Of a stretch of 64,000 nt of DNA, positions 37,098 to 44,523 are shown piece after piece. Numbering within the stretch: the stretch's first letter is position 1; the number at the start of each line of letters is the position of its first letter. Source of the stretch: Flavobacteriales bacterium (GTDB lineage: Bacteria; Bacteroidota; Bacteroidia; Flavobacteriales_F; PHOS-HE28); assembly GCA_020635695.1 (NCBI GenBank), contig JACJZH010000011.1:60469-124468 (forward strand). The letters run 5' to 3'. A model generated the notes under the pieces. It saw nothing but the letters and a program-made list of their open reading frames with translations, ran no database searches and had not been told where the DNA came from. The translations under genes were made by a program, and so were the position numbers.

Positions 37098-37556
37098 TCA
37101 GTTGGCCCACCAGATGTAGGCGTTCAGCGAGGCGGCCACGCACAGCCAGAGGAAGTAGGGCAGCACCAGCAGCCGCCACGTCCACGGCCGTATCGGCGCG
37201 GCGAACAGGAAGCGGCCCACCACCACCGTCAGTGCCAGGATCGTCAGCAAGGCCGGCAGCACGGCCTGTGCGGCGAAGAACAGCGGGTTCCAGGCCACGT
37301 TCAGCACCCACTGTGCGGCATACCAGCGCACGTGCCCGGCCCTTGTCGCCGGATCGCCGGTGAGCCGGGCCATGTAAGGCGCGAAGGCCAGCATGATGGT
37401 GGTCCACGCCGCACCGAACACCCAGCCCGGCGGGGTCCAGGGGGCCTTCGCCAGGCCCGTGTACCAGTCGCCCTGCACGCCCGGACCGGTGAAAAGCCCG
37501 CCGATGGCCAGGGCGGCGAAGTTGAGGAGCAGGAAGAGGAGCGTGCGCTTCAGCAT
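37098..37556 (-). CDS. tspO: TspO/MBR-family membrane protein
   Basis: 152 aa with five membrane helices. Family motifs are intact: LAKAPWTPPGWVFGAAW (tryptophan-rich loop between helices 1 and 2), WNPLFFAAQAV and SLNAYIWWAN at the C-terminus. TspO proteins bind porphyrins and other tetrapyrroles and are linked to stress responses. Its location beside oxyR and dps fits an oxidative or tetrapyrrole stress role. TACCTTGG is located just upstream of its ATG. It is convergent with dps. Confidence 0.93.
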   Translation of the reverse strand: MLKRTLLFLLLNFAALAIGGLFTGPGVQGDWYTGLAKAPWTPPGWVFGAAWTTIMLAFAPYMARLTGDPATRAGHVRWYAAQWVLNVAWNPLFFAAQAVLPALLTILALTVVVGRFLFAAPIRPWTWRLLVLPYFLWLCVAASLNAYIWWAN

Positions 37557-37835
37557 GCCACCAAGGTACCCAGCGGGAAAGGCGAACGCCCGGCGCGTGG
37601 CCAGGCGTTCAGGGACCTGCGATGGGGCGGGACAGGTCCCGGGGGAGTTCGGACGGCCGGGAAGGCGTTCCCTGGCTGGTACACAAGCGCTGCATCAAGG
37701 TCCCGGAGGAACACCCGGCCCGGCCGTCGCTCACAAAGGGAAGGCATGCGCGTTTCCCGTGCGTGACGGCAGTCTTCAGCTTGTGGGAAGGGGAGGTTAA
37801 CGATCCATGCCGTCCGATCGCCCGATCTTCGCGCC
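37557..37835. other. Non-coding gap, tspO-miaE
   Basis: 279 bp between two divergent genes. No frame with coding character, no tandem repeat and no strong hairpin was seen, apart from short GC-rich inverted repeats (CCCGG and CCGGG types). GATCTTCG at 37824-37831 is a weak -7-like element 4 nt before miaE. Confidence 0.4.
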
Positions 37836-38417
37836 ATGCTCGGCCTGAAGCTCCCGACCGATCCCCGCTGGGTGCGCCTGGTGGAGGGCGACCTGCAGGA
37901 GGTGCTCACCGACCACGCCTGGTGCGAACAGAAGGCGGCCAGCAACGCCATCTCGCTGATCGTGAAACATCCGGAGCTCACCGACCTGGTGGAGGAGCTC
38001 ACGCGCATCGCCCAGGAGGAGATGGCCCACTTCGGGCAGGTGCTGGAGAAGATCCGCGCCCGCGGCTTCACCCTGGGGCCCGAGCGCAGGGACCACTACG
38101 TGAACGACATCCTGCAGTTCGTGCGCAAGGACGGCACCCGCGAGGAGCGCCTGGTGGACCGCCTGCTCTTCGCCGCCATGATCGAGGCCCGCAGCTGCGA
38201 ACGCTTCCGCCTGCTCAGCGAAAAGGTGGCCGACGATGACCTGCGCACCTTCTACCGCGACCTCATGGCCAGCGAGGCCGACCACTACACCACCTTCCTC
38301 GGCTTCGCCCGGAAGTACGGCGGCCGCGTGGACGTGGACACCCGCTGGCAGGAGTTCCTGGCCTACGAAGCCGAGGTCGTGGCCCGCTACGGCAAGGAAC
38401 CCACCATGCACGGCTGA
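37836..38417 (+). CDS. miaE: tRNA-(ms2io6A) hydroxylase MiaE
   Basis: 193 aa ferritin-like di-iron enzyme that hydroxylates the isopentenyl group of ms2i6A37 in tRNA. The iron-ligand helices are visible: LTDHAWCEQKAASNAISL (Glu with the AxxE/K pattern), AQEEMAHFGQVL (EExxH), FAAMIEARSCERFRLL and LMASEADHYTTFLGF (ExxH). The size matches the family. It is the third tRNA-modification gene in the window, besides mnmH and rimO-like radical-SAM chemistry. Downstream lies an octamer array, then cinA. Confidence 0.93.
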   Translation: MLGLKLPTDPRWVRLVEGDLQEVLTDHAWCEQKAASNAISLIVKHPELTDLVEELTRIAQEEMAHFGQVLEKIRARGFTLGPERRDHYVNDILQFVRKDGTREERLVDRLLFAAMIEARSCERFRLLSEKVADDDLRTFYRDLMASEADHYTTFLGFARKYGGRVDVDTRWQEFLAYEAEVVARYGKEPTMHG

Positions 38418-38421
38418 CCTC

Positions 38422-38469
38422 CCCACATTCCCACATTCCCACATTCCCACATCTTCACATTTCCCCATG
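38422..38469. repeat. Degenerate octanucleotide array running into the cinA start codon
   Basis: Six phased 8-bp units: three identical CCCACATT, then CCCACATC, TTCACATT and TCCCCATG. The ATG of cinA is the end of the last unit. The array forms the whole miaE-cinA intergenic gap. Confidence 0.85.
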
Positions 38470-39762
38470 TCCCGCGAGATCACGGCCAGCATCCTGAGCA
38501 TCGGTGACGAGCTGCTGATCGGGCAGACCGTGAACACCAACGCGGCCTGGATCGGGGGGCAGCTGAGCCTGCACGGCATCCGGCCGGTGGAAGTGCGCAC
38601 CATCGGCGACGACCGGGCCACCATCCTGCGGACGTTGGAGGAGCTTTCCGGCGACCTGGTGCTGATCACCGGCGGGCTGGGCCCCACCAAGGACGACATC
38701 ACCAAGGACGCCCTCTGCGAGTTCTTCGGTACGCGGCTGGTGCGCCACCCCGACGTGGAGGAGCGCATCGTGGCCATCTTCAACAAGCTGGGCCGCAGTG
38801 TGTTGGACGTGAACCGCGCCCAGGCGGACCTGCCGGAGGCCTGCACCGTGCTGCCCAACCACCGAGGCACCGCCAGCGGCATGTGGTTCACCCGGGAGCG
38901 GGTGGAAGGGCCTACGCGCGTGTTCGTGAGCATGCCCGGCGTGCCCTACGAGATGAAGGGCATGATGGAGCGCGAGGTGCTGCCCCGGGCCGTGGAGCAC
39001 TTCCATCCGCCGTCGATCGTGCACCGCACCATCCTCACTACGGGGCTGGGCGAGAGCCACCTGGCCGAGCGCATCGCCGACTGGGAGGACGGTCTGGCCG
39101 CCGACCGGGTGAAACTGGCCTACCTGCCCAGTCCGGGCATCGTGAAGCTGCGCCTCAGCACTTACGCCGGTGCCGTGCCCGCCGAGGCCCGCCGCCGGGT
39201 GGACCGCCAGGCGGAGGCGCTGTACGAGGCGATCCCCGACCTGATCTTCGGTGAAGGGGAGGACCGCCTGGAGACCGTGCTGGGCAAGTTGCTCACCGGC
39301 AACGGGCAGACCCTCTCCCTGGCCGAGAGCTGCACCGGCGGGTACATCGCCCACCGCATCACCTCGGTGCCGGGCAGTTCGGCCTACTTCACCGGCGGGG
39401 TGGTCAGCTACGCGAACGCCGTGAAGATGGAGGAGCTGGGCATCCCCAGCGACATGCTGGAGTTGAACGGCGCCGTGAGCCGCCCCGTGGTGGAACGCAT
39501 GGCCCAGGGCGTGCGCCAGGCCCTGCGCACCGACTGGAGCATGGCCACCAGCGGCGTGGCCGGTCCGGATGGTGGCACCCCCGACAAGCCCGTGGGCACC
39601 GTATGGATGGCCGTGGCCGGTCCGGAGGGCGTCATCAGCCGGGTGAGCGTGTTCCCCGGCTCGCGCGAGCAGGTGATCACCCGCAGCGCCCTGGCCGCCA
39701 TGAACATGCTCCGGAAGGCCCTGCTGGGCCAGTTGGTGGCCGAAGAAGGACATCCTGGCTGA
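38467..39762 (+). CDS. cinA: CinA family protein (nicotinamide-nucleotide amidase domain)
   Basis: 431 aa. The N-terminal COG1058/MoCF domain (about 1-175) has SILSIGDELLIGQTVNTNA and GLGPTKDDITKDA. The C-terminal PncC amidase domain (about 275-420) has LAESCTGGYIAHRITSVPGSS, GGVVSYANAVK and SGVAGPDGGTPDKPVGTVW, with the catalytic Ser in AESCTGG. It deamidates NMN in pyridine-nucleotide recycling. The ATG at 38467 is the last part of an octamer repeat unit. It stands just before rpmB, as often in Bacteroidota. Confidence 0.95.
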   Translation: MSREITASILSIGDELLIGQTVNTNAAWIGGQLSLHGIRPVEVRTIGDDRATILRTLEELSGDLVLITGGLGPTKDDITKDALCEFFGTRLVRHPDVEERIVAIFNKLGRSVLDVNRAQADLPEACTVLPNHRGTASGMWFTRERVEGPTRVFVSMPGVPYEMKGMMEREVLPRAVEHFHPPSIVHRTILTTGLGESHLAERIADWEDGLAADRVKLAYLPSPGIVKLRLSTYAGAVPAEARRRVDRQAEALYEAIPDLIFGEGEDRLETVLGKLLTGNGQTLSLAESCTGGYIAHRITSVPGSSAYFTGGVVSYANAVKMEELGIPSDMLELNGAVSRPVVERMAQGVRQALRTDWSMATSGVAGPDGGTPDKPVGTVWMAVAGPEGVISRVSVFPGSREQVITRSALAAMNMLRKALLGQLVAEEGHPG

Positions 39763-39780
39763 ACCGACGGAGCTTTTTCC

Positions 39781-39788
39781 TATTTTTG
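39781..39788 (+). promoter_or_regulatory. -7 promoter element TATTTTTG of rpmB
   Basis: A perfect TAnnTTTG, 23 nt upstream of the rpmB ATG, followed by a GCGGCCCC segment. Confidence 0.6.
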
Positions 39789-39811
39789 CGGCCCCTTTAG
39801 CACGTACAGCC

Positions 39812-40051
39812 ATGTCCAAGGTCTGCCAGATCACCGGGAAGAAGGTCATCACCGGCCACCATGTGAGCCACTCGAACATCAAGACCAAGCGTACGTTCGC
39901 GCCCAACCTGCAGGACCGCCGCTACTTCCTCCCCGAGGAGAACAAGTGGGTCACCCTGCGCGTCAGCGCCGCCGGCATGCGCACGATCGACAAGATCGGG
40001 CTCAGCGAGGCCATCAAGCGCGCCAAGGCGAACGGTTGGTTCAAGGGCTGA
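39812..40051 (+). CDS. rpmB: 50S ribosomal protein L28
   Basis: 79 aa, full length. The L28 signature is clear: MSKVCQITGKKVITGHHVSHS, NIKTKRTFAPNLQ, WVTLRVSAAGMRTIDKIG. It is normally followed directly by rpmG in this phylum; here a peptidase gene lies between them. Transcription should stop at the hairpin at 40077-40108. Confidence 0.98.
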   Translation: MSKVCQITGKKVITGHHVSHSNIKTKRTFAPNLQDRRYFLPEENKWVTLRVSAAGMRTIDKIGLSEAIKRAKANGWFKG

Positions 40052-40076
40052 ACCGCCCGTTCAGGCACAGCATTTG

Positions 40077-40108
40077 AGGCGTCGTGCGAGGTAACTTGCA
40101 CGACGCCT
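40077..40108 (+). terminator. Hairpin after rpmB with a promoter-like element in its loop
   Basis: An 11-bp perfect stem AGGCGTCGTGC/GCACGACGCCT, followed by TTTCGTTT. The 10-nt loop contains TAACTT(G), which resembles a -7 element for the peptidase gene starting 12 nt after the stem. Confidence 0.7.
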
Positions 40109-40119
40109 TTCGTTTGGCC

Positions 40120-41547
40120 ATGTCCCGCCTGCCGTTCCCCCTCGTCGTCCTGCTCCTGAGCACGGCCCTGTCGGCCCAGGAAGGCGCCGTGCAGCGCATG
40201 GACGATGCCGCCTTCGGGGTCTTTGACAACGACCTGCTGTCCGCCGAGTTCCACCGGGGACGCCGCGAGGCCCTGCGGGAACTGCTGCCGGACAAGGGAG
40301 TGGTTGTGCTCTTCGCCAACCCCGAGCGGAACCGCAGCAACGACGTGGACTTCGAGTACCACCAGGATCCCTCGTTCTACTACCTCACCGGCCTGCGCGA
40401 GCCCAACGCCGTGCTGCTCGTGTTCAAGGAGCCCCGCACCGTGGATGGGCAGGAGGTGAAGGAACTCCTGGTGCTACAGGACCGCGACCCCCGGACCGAA
40501 CTGTGGAACGGCTATCGGCTGGGTGTGGAAGGTGCGCTGCAGGTGCTGGGCGTGGAGCATGCCGTGACCGGTGCGCACTTCCTGGAACTGGAGCTGGGGC
40601 TGGACAAGGACGATGCCCTGTTCGTGCGCCGCATCGAGGAGAACCTGACGGGTGATCCGCACGATCCCGCCGACCTGGCCGGCCTGTTGGGCCATTTCGA
40701 CGGGCTGGGCCTGCCGTTGAAGCCCGCCCACGACCAGCAGCTGAACGACTGGCTGGCGGGCCTGCGCGAGGTGAAGCTCCCCGAGGAACTGGACCTGATG
40801 CGCCGGGCCATCACCATCACCTGCGAGGCCCAGGAGGCCCTGATGCGCGCCCTGGAGCCGGACATGACCGAGTACCAGACCGAGGCCATCGTCGAGTACG
40901 TCTTCAAGCGGAACGGCGCCGAGCATGAGGGCTTTCCCAGCATCCAGGGCGGAGGGGGGCACAGCTGCGTGCTGCATTACGTGACCAACCGCCGGACCCT
41001 GGGCGACGGTGACCTGCTGGTGAGCGACATCGGGGCCGAGTACCACGGCTACACCGCCGACGTCACGCGCACCCTGCCGGTGAACGGGCGCTTCACCCCG
41101 GAGCAGCGCCTCATCTACGACCTGGTGCTGCGTGCGCAGGAGGCGGGCATCGCCGAGGTGAAGGCGGGTGCGCCCTTCTTCGCCGCGCACAAGGCCGCCA
41201 CGGCCGTGGTCGCCGCCGGAATGATGGAACTGGGCCTGATCGACACCGAGAGCGAGGTGCGCCGCTACTTCATGCACGGCACCAGCCACTACCTGGGGCT
41301 GGACGTGCACGATGCCGGCACCTACGGCCCGCTCAGGCCCAACACCGTCATCACCGTGGAGCCCGGCATCTACATCGCCGAGGGTTCGCCCTGCGACCCG
41401 AAGTGGTGGGACATCGGCGTGCGGATCGAGGACGATGTGCTGGTGCTGGAGGGGGGCAACGAGGTCCTGAGCGCCTGCGTGCCGCGCACGGCCGAGGCGG
41501 TGGAGGCCATGATGGCGCAGGAGGCTCCGGAGCTTCCTGGCCGGTGA
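40120..41547 (+). CDS. pepP: Secreted M24 Xaa-Pro aminopeptidase
   Basis: 475 aa from the ATG at 40120, which gives a signal peptide (MSRLPFPLVVLLLSTALSAQ). The frame upstream runs through a terminator hairpin. The N-terminal aminopeptidase P domain contains DVDFEYHQDPSFYYLTGLREPNA. The C-terminal pita-bread domain has the dinuclear metal ligands: SDIGAEYHGYTADVTRTLPV (two Asp), HGTSHYLGLDVHDAG (His), TVEPGIYI (Glu) and GVRIEDDVLV (Glu). It removes N-terminal residues before proline, probably in the periplasm. It separates rpmB from rpmG. Confidence 0.93.
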   Translation: MSRLPFPLVVLLLSTALSAQEGAVQRMDDAAFGVFDNDLLSAEFHRGRREALRELLPDKGVVVLFANPERNRSNDVDFEYHQDPSFYYLTGLREPNAVLLVFKEPRTVDGQEVKELLVLQDRDPRTELWNGYRLGVEGALQVLGVEHAVTGAHFLELELGLDKDDALFVRRIEENLTGDPHDPADLAGLLGHFDGLGLPLKPAHDQQLNDWLAGLREVKLPEELDLMRRAITITCEAQEALMRALEPDMTEYQTEAIVEYVFKRNGAEHEGFPSIQGGGGHSCVLHYVTNRRTLGDGDLLVSDIGAEYHGYTADVTRTLPVNGRFTPEQRLIYDLVLRAQEAGIAEVKAGAPFFAAHKAATAVVAAGMMELGLIDTESEVRRYFMHGTSHYLGLDVHDAGTYGPLRPNTVITVEPGIYIAEGSPCDPKWWDIGVRIEDDVLVLEGGNEVLSACVPRTAEAVEAMMAQEAPELPGR

Positions 41548-41572
41548 TGGTTGTCCGCATGGGGAGGATGCT

Positions 41573-41580
41573 TATCTTTG
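41573..41580 (+). promoter_or_regulatory. Promoter of rpmG: TTG(41551) - 19 nt - TATCTTTG
   Basis: A perfect TAnnTTTG at 41573-41580 with a TTG at 41551-41553, giving the canonical Bacteroidota spacing of 19 nt. The leader to the rpmG ATG is 41 nt. This is the best full promoter match in the window. Confidence 0.65.
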
Positions 41581-41621
41581 CGGGCCCTTGCCGGAAAGGC
41601 GGGGTCTAATTCCACGAAGCG

Positions 41622-41807
41622 ATGGCCAAGCAGAAGGGCAACCGCATCCAGGTGATCCTCGAATGCACCGAGCACAAGAACTCGGGCATGCCGGGCACGT
41701 CCCGGTACATCACCACCAAGAACCGGAAGAACACCACCGAGCGCATGGAGTTGAAGAAGTACAACCCCATCCTGCGCCGGATGACCGTCCACAAGGAGAT
41801 CAAATAA
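41622..41807 (+). CDS. rpmG: 50S ribosomal protein L33
   Basis: 61 aa. The sequence matches L33 (MAKQKGNRIQVILECTEHKN, SRYITTKNRKNTTERMELKKY). Cysteine ligand pairs of the zinc-binding type are absent apart from one Cys, so this is the C-minus form. It is followed 9 bp later by the DUF4295 gene. Confidence 0.97.
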   Translation: MAKQKGNRIQVILECTEHKNSGMPGTSRYITTKNRKNTTERMELKKYNPILRRMTVHKEIK

Positions 41808-41816
41808 GCACGCACC

Positions 41817-41972
41817 ATGGCCAAGAAGACCGTTGCATCACTGAAGAAGGCGGACGCCAAGGTGTTCGTCAAGGTCATCCGCATGGTGAAGAACGAAGCC
41901 ACCGGCGGATACTCCTTCCAGGAGCAGGTGCTCCCCTCCGACGAGGCCGACAAGGTGCTCGCCGAGAAGTAA
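41817..41972 (+). CDS. DUF4295 small ribosome-associated-type protein
   Basis: 51 aa. This short gene encodes MAKKTVASLKKADAKVFVKV, continuing to VLPSDEADKVLAEK, the typical DUF4295 protein that follows rpmG in Bacteroidota. It is small, basic at the N-terminus and soluble. Its conserved place between L33 and FtsY suggests a ribosomal or translation-linked role, not established. It is followed by a strong terminator before ftsY. Confidence 0.92.
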   Translation: MAKKTVASLKKADAKVFVKVIRMVKNEATGGYSFQEQVLPSDEADKVLAEK

Positions 41973-41998
41973 GCTTCCGCGCCACCGCGCGACCACCG

Positions 41999-42027
41999 AA
42001 AGGCTTTTCTCACCGGGAAGCCTTTTT
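41999..42027 (+). terminator. Rho-independent terminator after DUF4295
   Basis: AAAGGCTT and AAGCCTTT arms around a 11-nt loop, then a T run (TTTTTG). This is the most classical terminator in the window. Confidence 0.85.
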
Positions 42028-42044
42028 GTGTAGATGGACCCCTG

Positions 42045-43004
42045 ATGGCACTCTTCGGACTCTTTTCCCGCGACAAGAAGACCGCCCCCGAGGCGCAGGA
42101 GGCCCGGCAGGACCTCGAGAAAGGCCTCGAACGCTCCCGCCAGGGCGTGTTCGCCCGCCTCACCCGCGCCATCGCCGGCCGCAGCCGGGTGGATGATGAT
42201 GTGCTCGATGAGCTGGAGGAGGTGCTGATCTCCGGCGACGTGGGCGTGGACACCACCCTCAAGATCATCAAGCGCGTGCAGGAGCGGGCACTGCAGGACA
42301 AGTACGTGGGCGGCGACGAGCTGAACGCCATGCTCCGGACCGAGATCGCGGACCTGATGCAGGACCCCGCCCCGATCGACCCCGCAGTGAAGCCCTACGT
42401 GATCATGGTCGTGGGCGTGAACGGCGTGGGCAAGACCACCACCATCGGCAAGCTGGCCAACGCCTTCAAGCAGGAGGGGAAGGAGGTGGTGCTGGGCGCC
42501 GCCGACACCTTCCGCGCCGCCGCGGTGGACCAGCTGCGCATCTGGAGCGAACGCGTGGGCGTGCCCCTGGTGCAGCAGGGCATGGGCGCCGATCCCGCCA
42601 GCGTGGCCTTCGACACCCTGCAGAGCGCGCAGGCCAAGGGCGCGGACGTGGTGCTGATCGACACCGCCGGCCGCCTGCACAACAAGGTGAACCTGATGAA
42701 CGAGCTCACCAAGGTGCGCAACGTGATGCGCAAACTGGTGCCCGACGCGCCCCATGAGGTGCTGCTCGTGCTCGATGCCAGCACCGGCCAGAACGCCGTG
42801 GAGCAGGCCCGTCAGTTCACCAAGGCCACCGACGTCACCGCCCTCGCGCTCACCAAGCTGGATGGTACCGCCAAGGGCGGCGTGGCCATCGGCATCAGCG
42901 ACCAGTTCCAGGTGCCCATCAAGTACATCGGCATCGGCGAGGGCATCAACGACCTGCAGGTCTTCGACAAGCACGCCTTCGTGGACGCGCTGTTCGGCAA
43001 GTGA
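42045..43004 (+). CDS. ftsY: Signal recognition particle receptor FtsY
   Basis: 319 aa. SRP-type GTPase: the N domain at about 20-110, and the G domain with P-loop GVNGVGKTTTIGKLA, DTFRAAAVDQL, DTAGRLHNKVNLMNEL (G3) and TKLDGTAKGG (G4), ending GEGINDLQVFDKHAFVDALF. A short N-terminal acidic region replaces the long A domain of E. coli. It docks ribosome-nascent-chain complexes at the membrane. The stop is 6 bp from the convergent phosphatase gene. Confidence 0.97.
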   Translation: MALFGLFSRDKKTAPEAQEARQDLEKGLERSRQGVFARLTRAIAGRSRVDDDVLDELEEVLISGDVGVDTTLKIIKRVQERALQDKYVGGDELNAMLRTEIADLMQDPAPIDPAVKPYVIMVVGVNGVGKTTTIGKLANAFKQEGKEVVLGAADTFRAAAVDQLRIWSERVGVPLVQQGMGADPASVAFDTLQSAQAKGADVVLIDTAGRLHNKVNLMNELTKVRNVMRKLVPDAPHEVLLVLDASTGQNAVEQARQFTKATDVTALALTKLDGTAKGGVAIGISDQFQVPIKYIGIGEGINDLQVFDKHAFVDALFGK

Positions 43005-43010
43005 CCCGGG

Positions 43011-44450
43011 CTACGCGGCCTCCTCCTGGTCGTCCAGCTCCGCGCTGTGCCAGCAGGCCGCGGGGATGGTGCCCACCAGCAGCACATCGTCCACCAGCGG
43101 GGTGTCGCCACGCCATTGGGCGAAGGTGTCCTGGAAATGCGCCATCTGGGCGTGGGCCGGCAGGTGGGCCGCCTCACGCAGCGTCCGTTCCAGCCTGCCC
43201 CGGGTGAACTTCCGGCGGTCGTCCGCGCAGAACTGGTCTGCCACGCCGTCCGTGTAGAGGAAGAGGCGGGTGTCCGGCCCCACCGCGATCCGGTGCTCCT
43301 GCAGCTGGTCCAGCCGGGCGCCGGTCATCAGGCGCGAACCGCCCAGGCGGCCCTTCAGGTGAACGAGCTCCGTCCCGTCCTGCACGATGATGCCGCAGCC
43401 CAGCCCGGCACAGGTCACCTCGCGGCGCCCGTGGTCGAAGCAGAGCACGGCCATCTCGGCGCCGTCGGTGTTGCCCGTCCGCGCCCGGTCCAGCCGGTCG
43501 TCCAGCAGCTGCTGGGTGCGGCGCACCACCTGCGCGGCGCCCAGGTCGCGGCCGGTGTGCACCACCTCGTTCAGCAGCCCGTGGATCAGCATGCCCATCA
43601 GGCTGCCCGGTACGCCGTGCCCGGTGCAGTCCAGCACCATGAAGTAGCTCTTGTTCTCCACGCGGGCGTGCCAGATCAGGTCGCCACCCACGGCCTCCTT
43701 GGGGGTGTAGTGCACGAAGAGCTCGTCGAAGAGCCCGCCCAGCTTGTCGCGGTCGGGCCACAGGGCCAGCTGGATGCGCCCGGCGTAGTCCAGGCTCTGC
43801 TGCATCTCGCGGTTGCGTTCCTCCAGGGCCACCACGAAGCGGTTCTCGATTTCGCGCTGCCCCTCCAGCACGCGTCGTCGCAACGCGCGTTGGGCGGCCA
43901 GCATCCGGTCGGCCAGGATGAAGTTCGCCGGCATGCTCGTGGCCAGGTTGAAGGCCAGCAGGGTGCGCGGATGAAGCCCCTCCGGTGGGTAGGCCCCGGG
44001 TAGCACCGGGTCCAGCCAGGCGAAGAGGCTCAGCAGCACGCCGGTGATGCCCAGGTAGGCGTAGCGGTTGCGGCCCCGTTCCAGGTTCACCGCCACCACC
44101 AGGGTGGGCAGGCACCAGAGCATCACCATGCCGCTGGGACCGGTGCCGCCCAGCATCATCTGGAACACGAAGGGGAGGAGCAGGCCGGCGCTCAGCAGCA
44201 CCCGGCGCGTCAGGTGTTCGTTCCGCGCGCGAACGGCGGGGATCAGCATCAGCCCGGCCAGGGCGATGTACGCTCCGGGCACCACGGCCGCCGCCGCCAT
44301 GCCGCGCCAGAGGCACCACAGGCTCCAAATGGCGGCGCAGGCCGACATCGACAGCGCCATGGTGGCGAACATCCGCCGTTCACCCTGCAGGCGCAGCAGG
44401 TCGATATGCCGGGCACGGACCGTGTTGATGGGCTCCATGCGTGAGGTCAT
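43011..44450 (-). CDS. Membrane protein with SpoIIE/PP2C-type serine phosphatase domain
   Basis: 479 aa from the ATG at 44450 (alternative 44438). Residues 20-185 hold about six hydrophobic helices. A short coiled-coil linker (EIENRFVVALEERNREMQQSLDYAG) leads to a SpoIIE domain (about 240-479) with the metal-binding acidic motifs GGDLIWHARVENKSYFMVLDCTGHGVPG, LFLYTDGVADQF and DDVLLVGT. The likely substrate is an anti-sigma-factor antagonist, as in other SpoIIE/RsbU proteins. No such partner is adjacent. It lies between ftsY and rimO on the opposite strand, interrupting a conserved gene order. Confidence 0.9.
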   Translation of the reverse strand: MTSRMEPINTVRARHIDLLRLQGERRMFATMALSMSACAAIWSLWCLWRGMAAAAVVPGAYIALAGLMLIPAVRARNEHLTRRVLLSAGLLLPFVFQMMLGGTGPSGMVMLWCLPTLVVAVNLERGRNRYAYLGITGVLLSLFAWLDPVLPGAYPPEGLHPRTLLAFNLATSMPANFILADRMLAAQRALRRRVLEGQREIENRFVVALEERNREMQQSLDYAGRIQLALWPDRDKLGGLFDELFVHYTPKEAVGGDLIWHARVENKSYFMVLDCTGHGVPGSLMGMLIHGLLNEVVHTGRDLGAAQVVRRTQQLLDDRLDRARTGNTDGAEMAVLCFDHGRREVTCAGLGCGIIVQDGTELVHLKGRLGGSRLMTGARLDQLQEHRIAVGPDTRLFLYTDGVADQFCADDRRKFTRGRLERTLREAAHLPAHAQMAHFQDTFAQWRGDTPLVDDVLLVGTIPAACWHSAELDDQEEAA

Positions 44451-44507
44451 GTGGGAGGGGTTCCTACGTGCCTCGGCACCAAGGGGTTCCACCGCCCGCC
44501 ACCGCCG

Positions 44508-44515
44508 TACCTTCG
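44508..44515 (+). promoter_or_regulatory. -7-like element TACCTTCG of rimO
   Basis: TAnnTTCG variant, 8 nt before the rimO ATG. It is identical to the element in front of tRNA-Ser. Confidence 0.45.
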
Positions 44516-44523
44516 CGGCCCGC

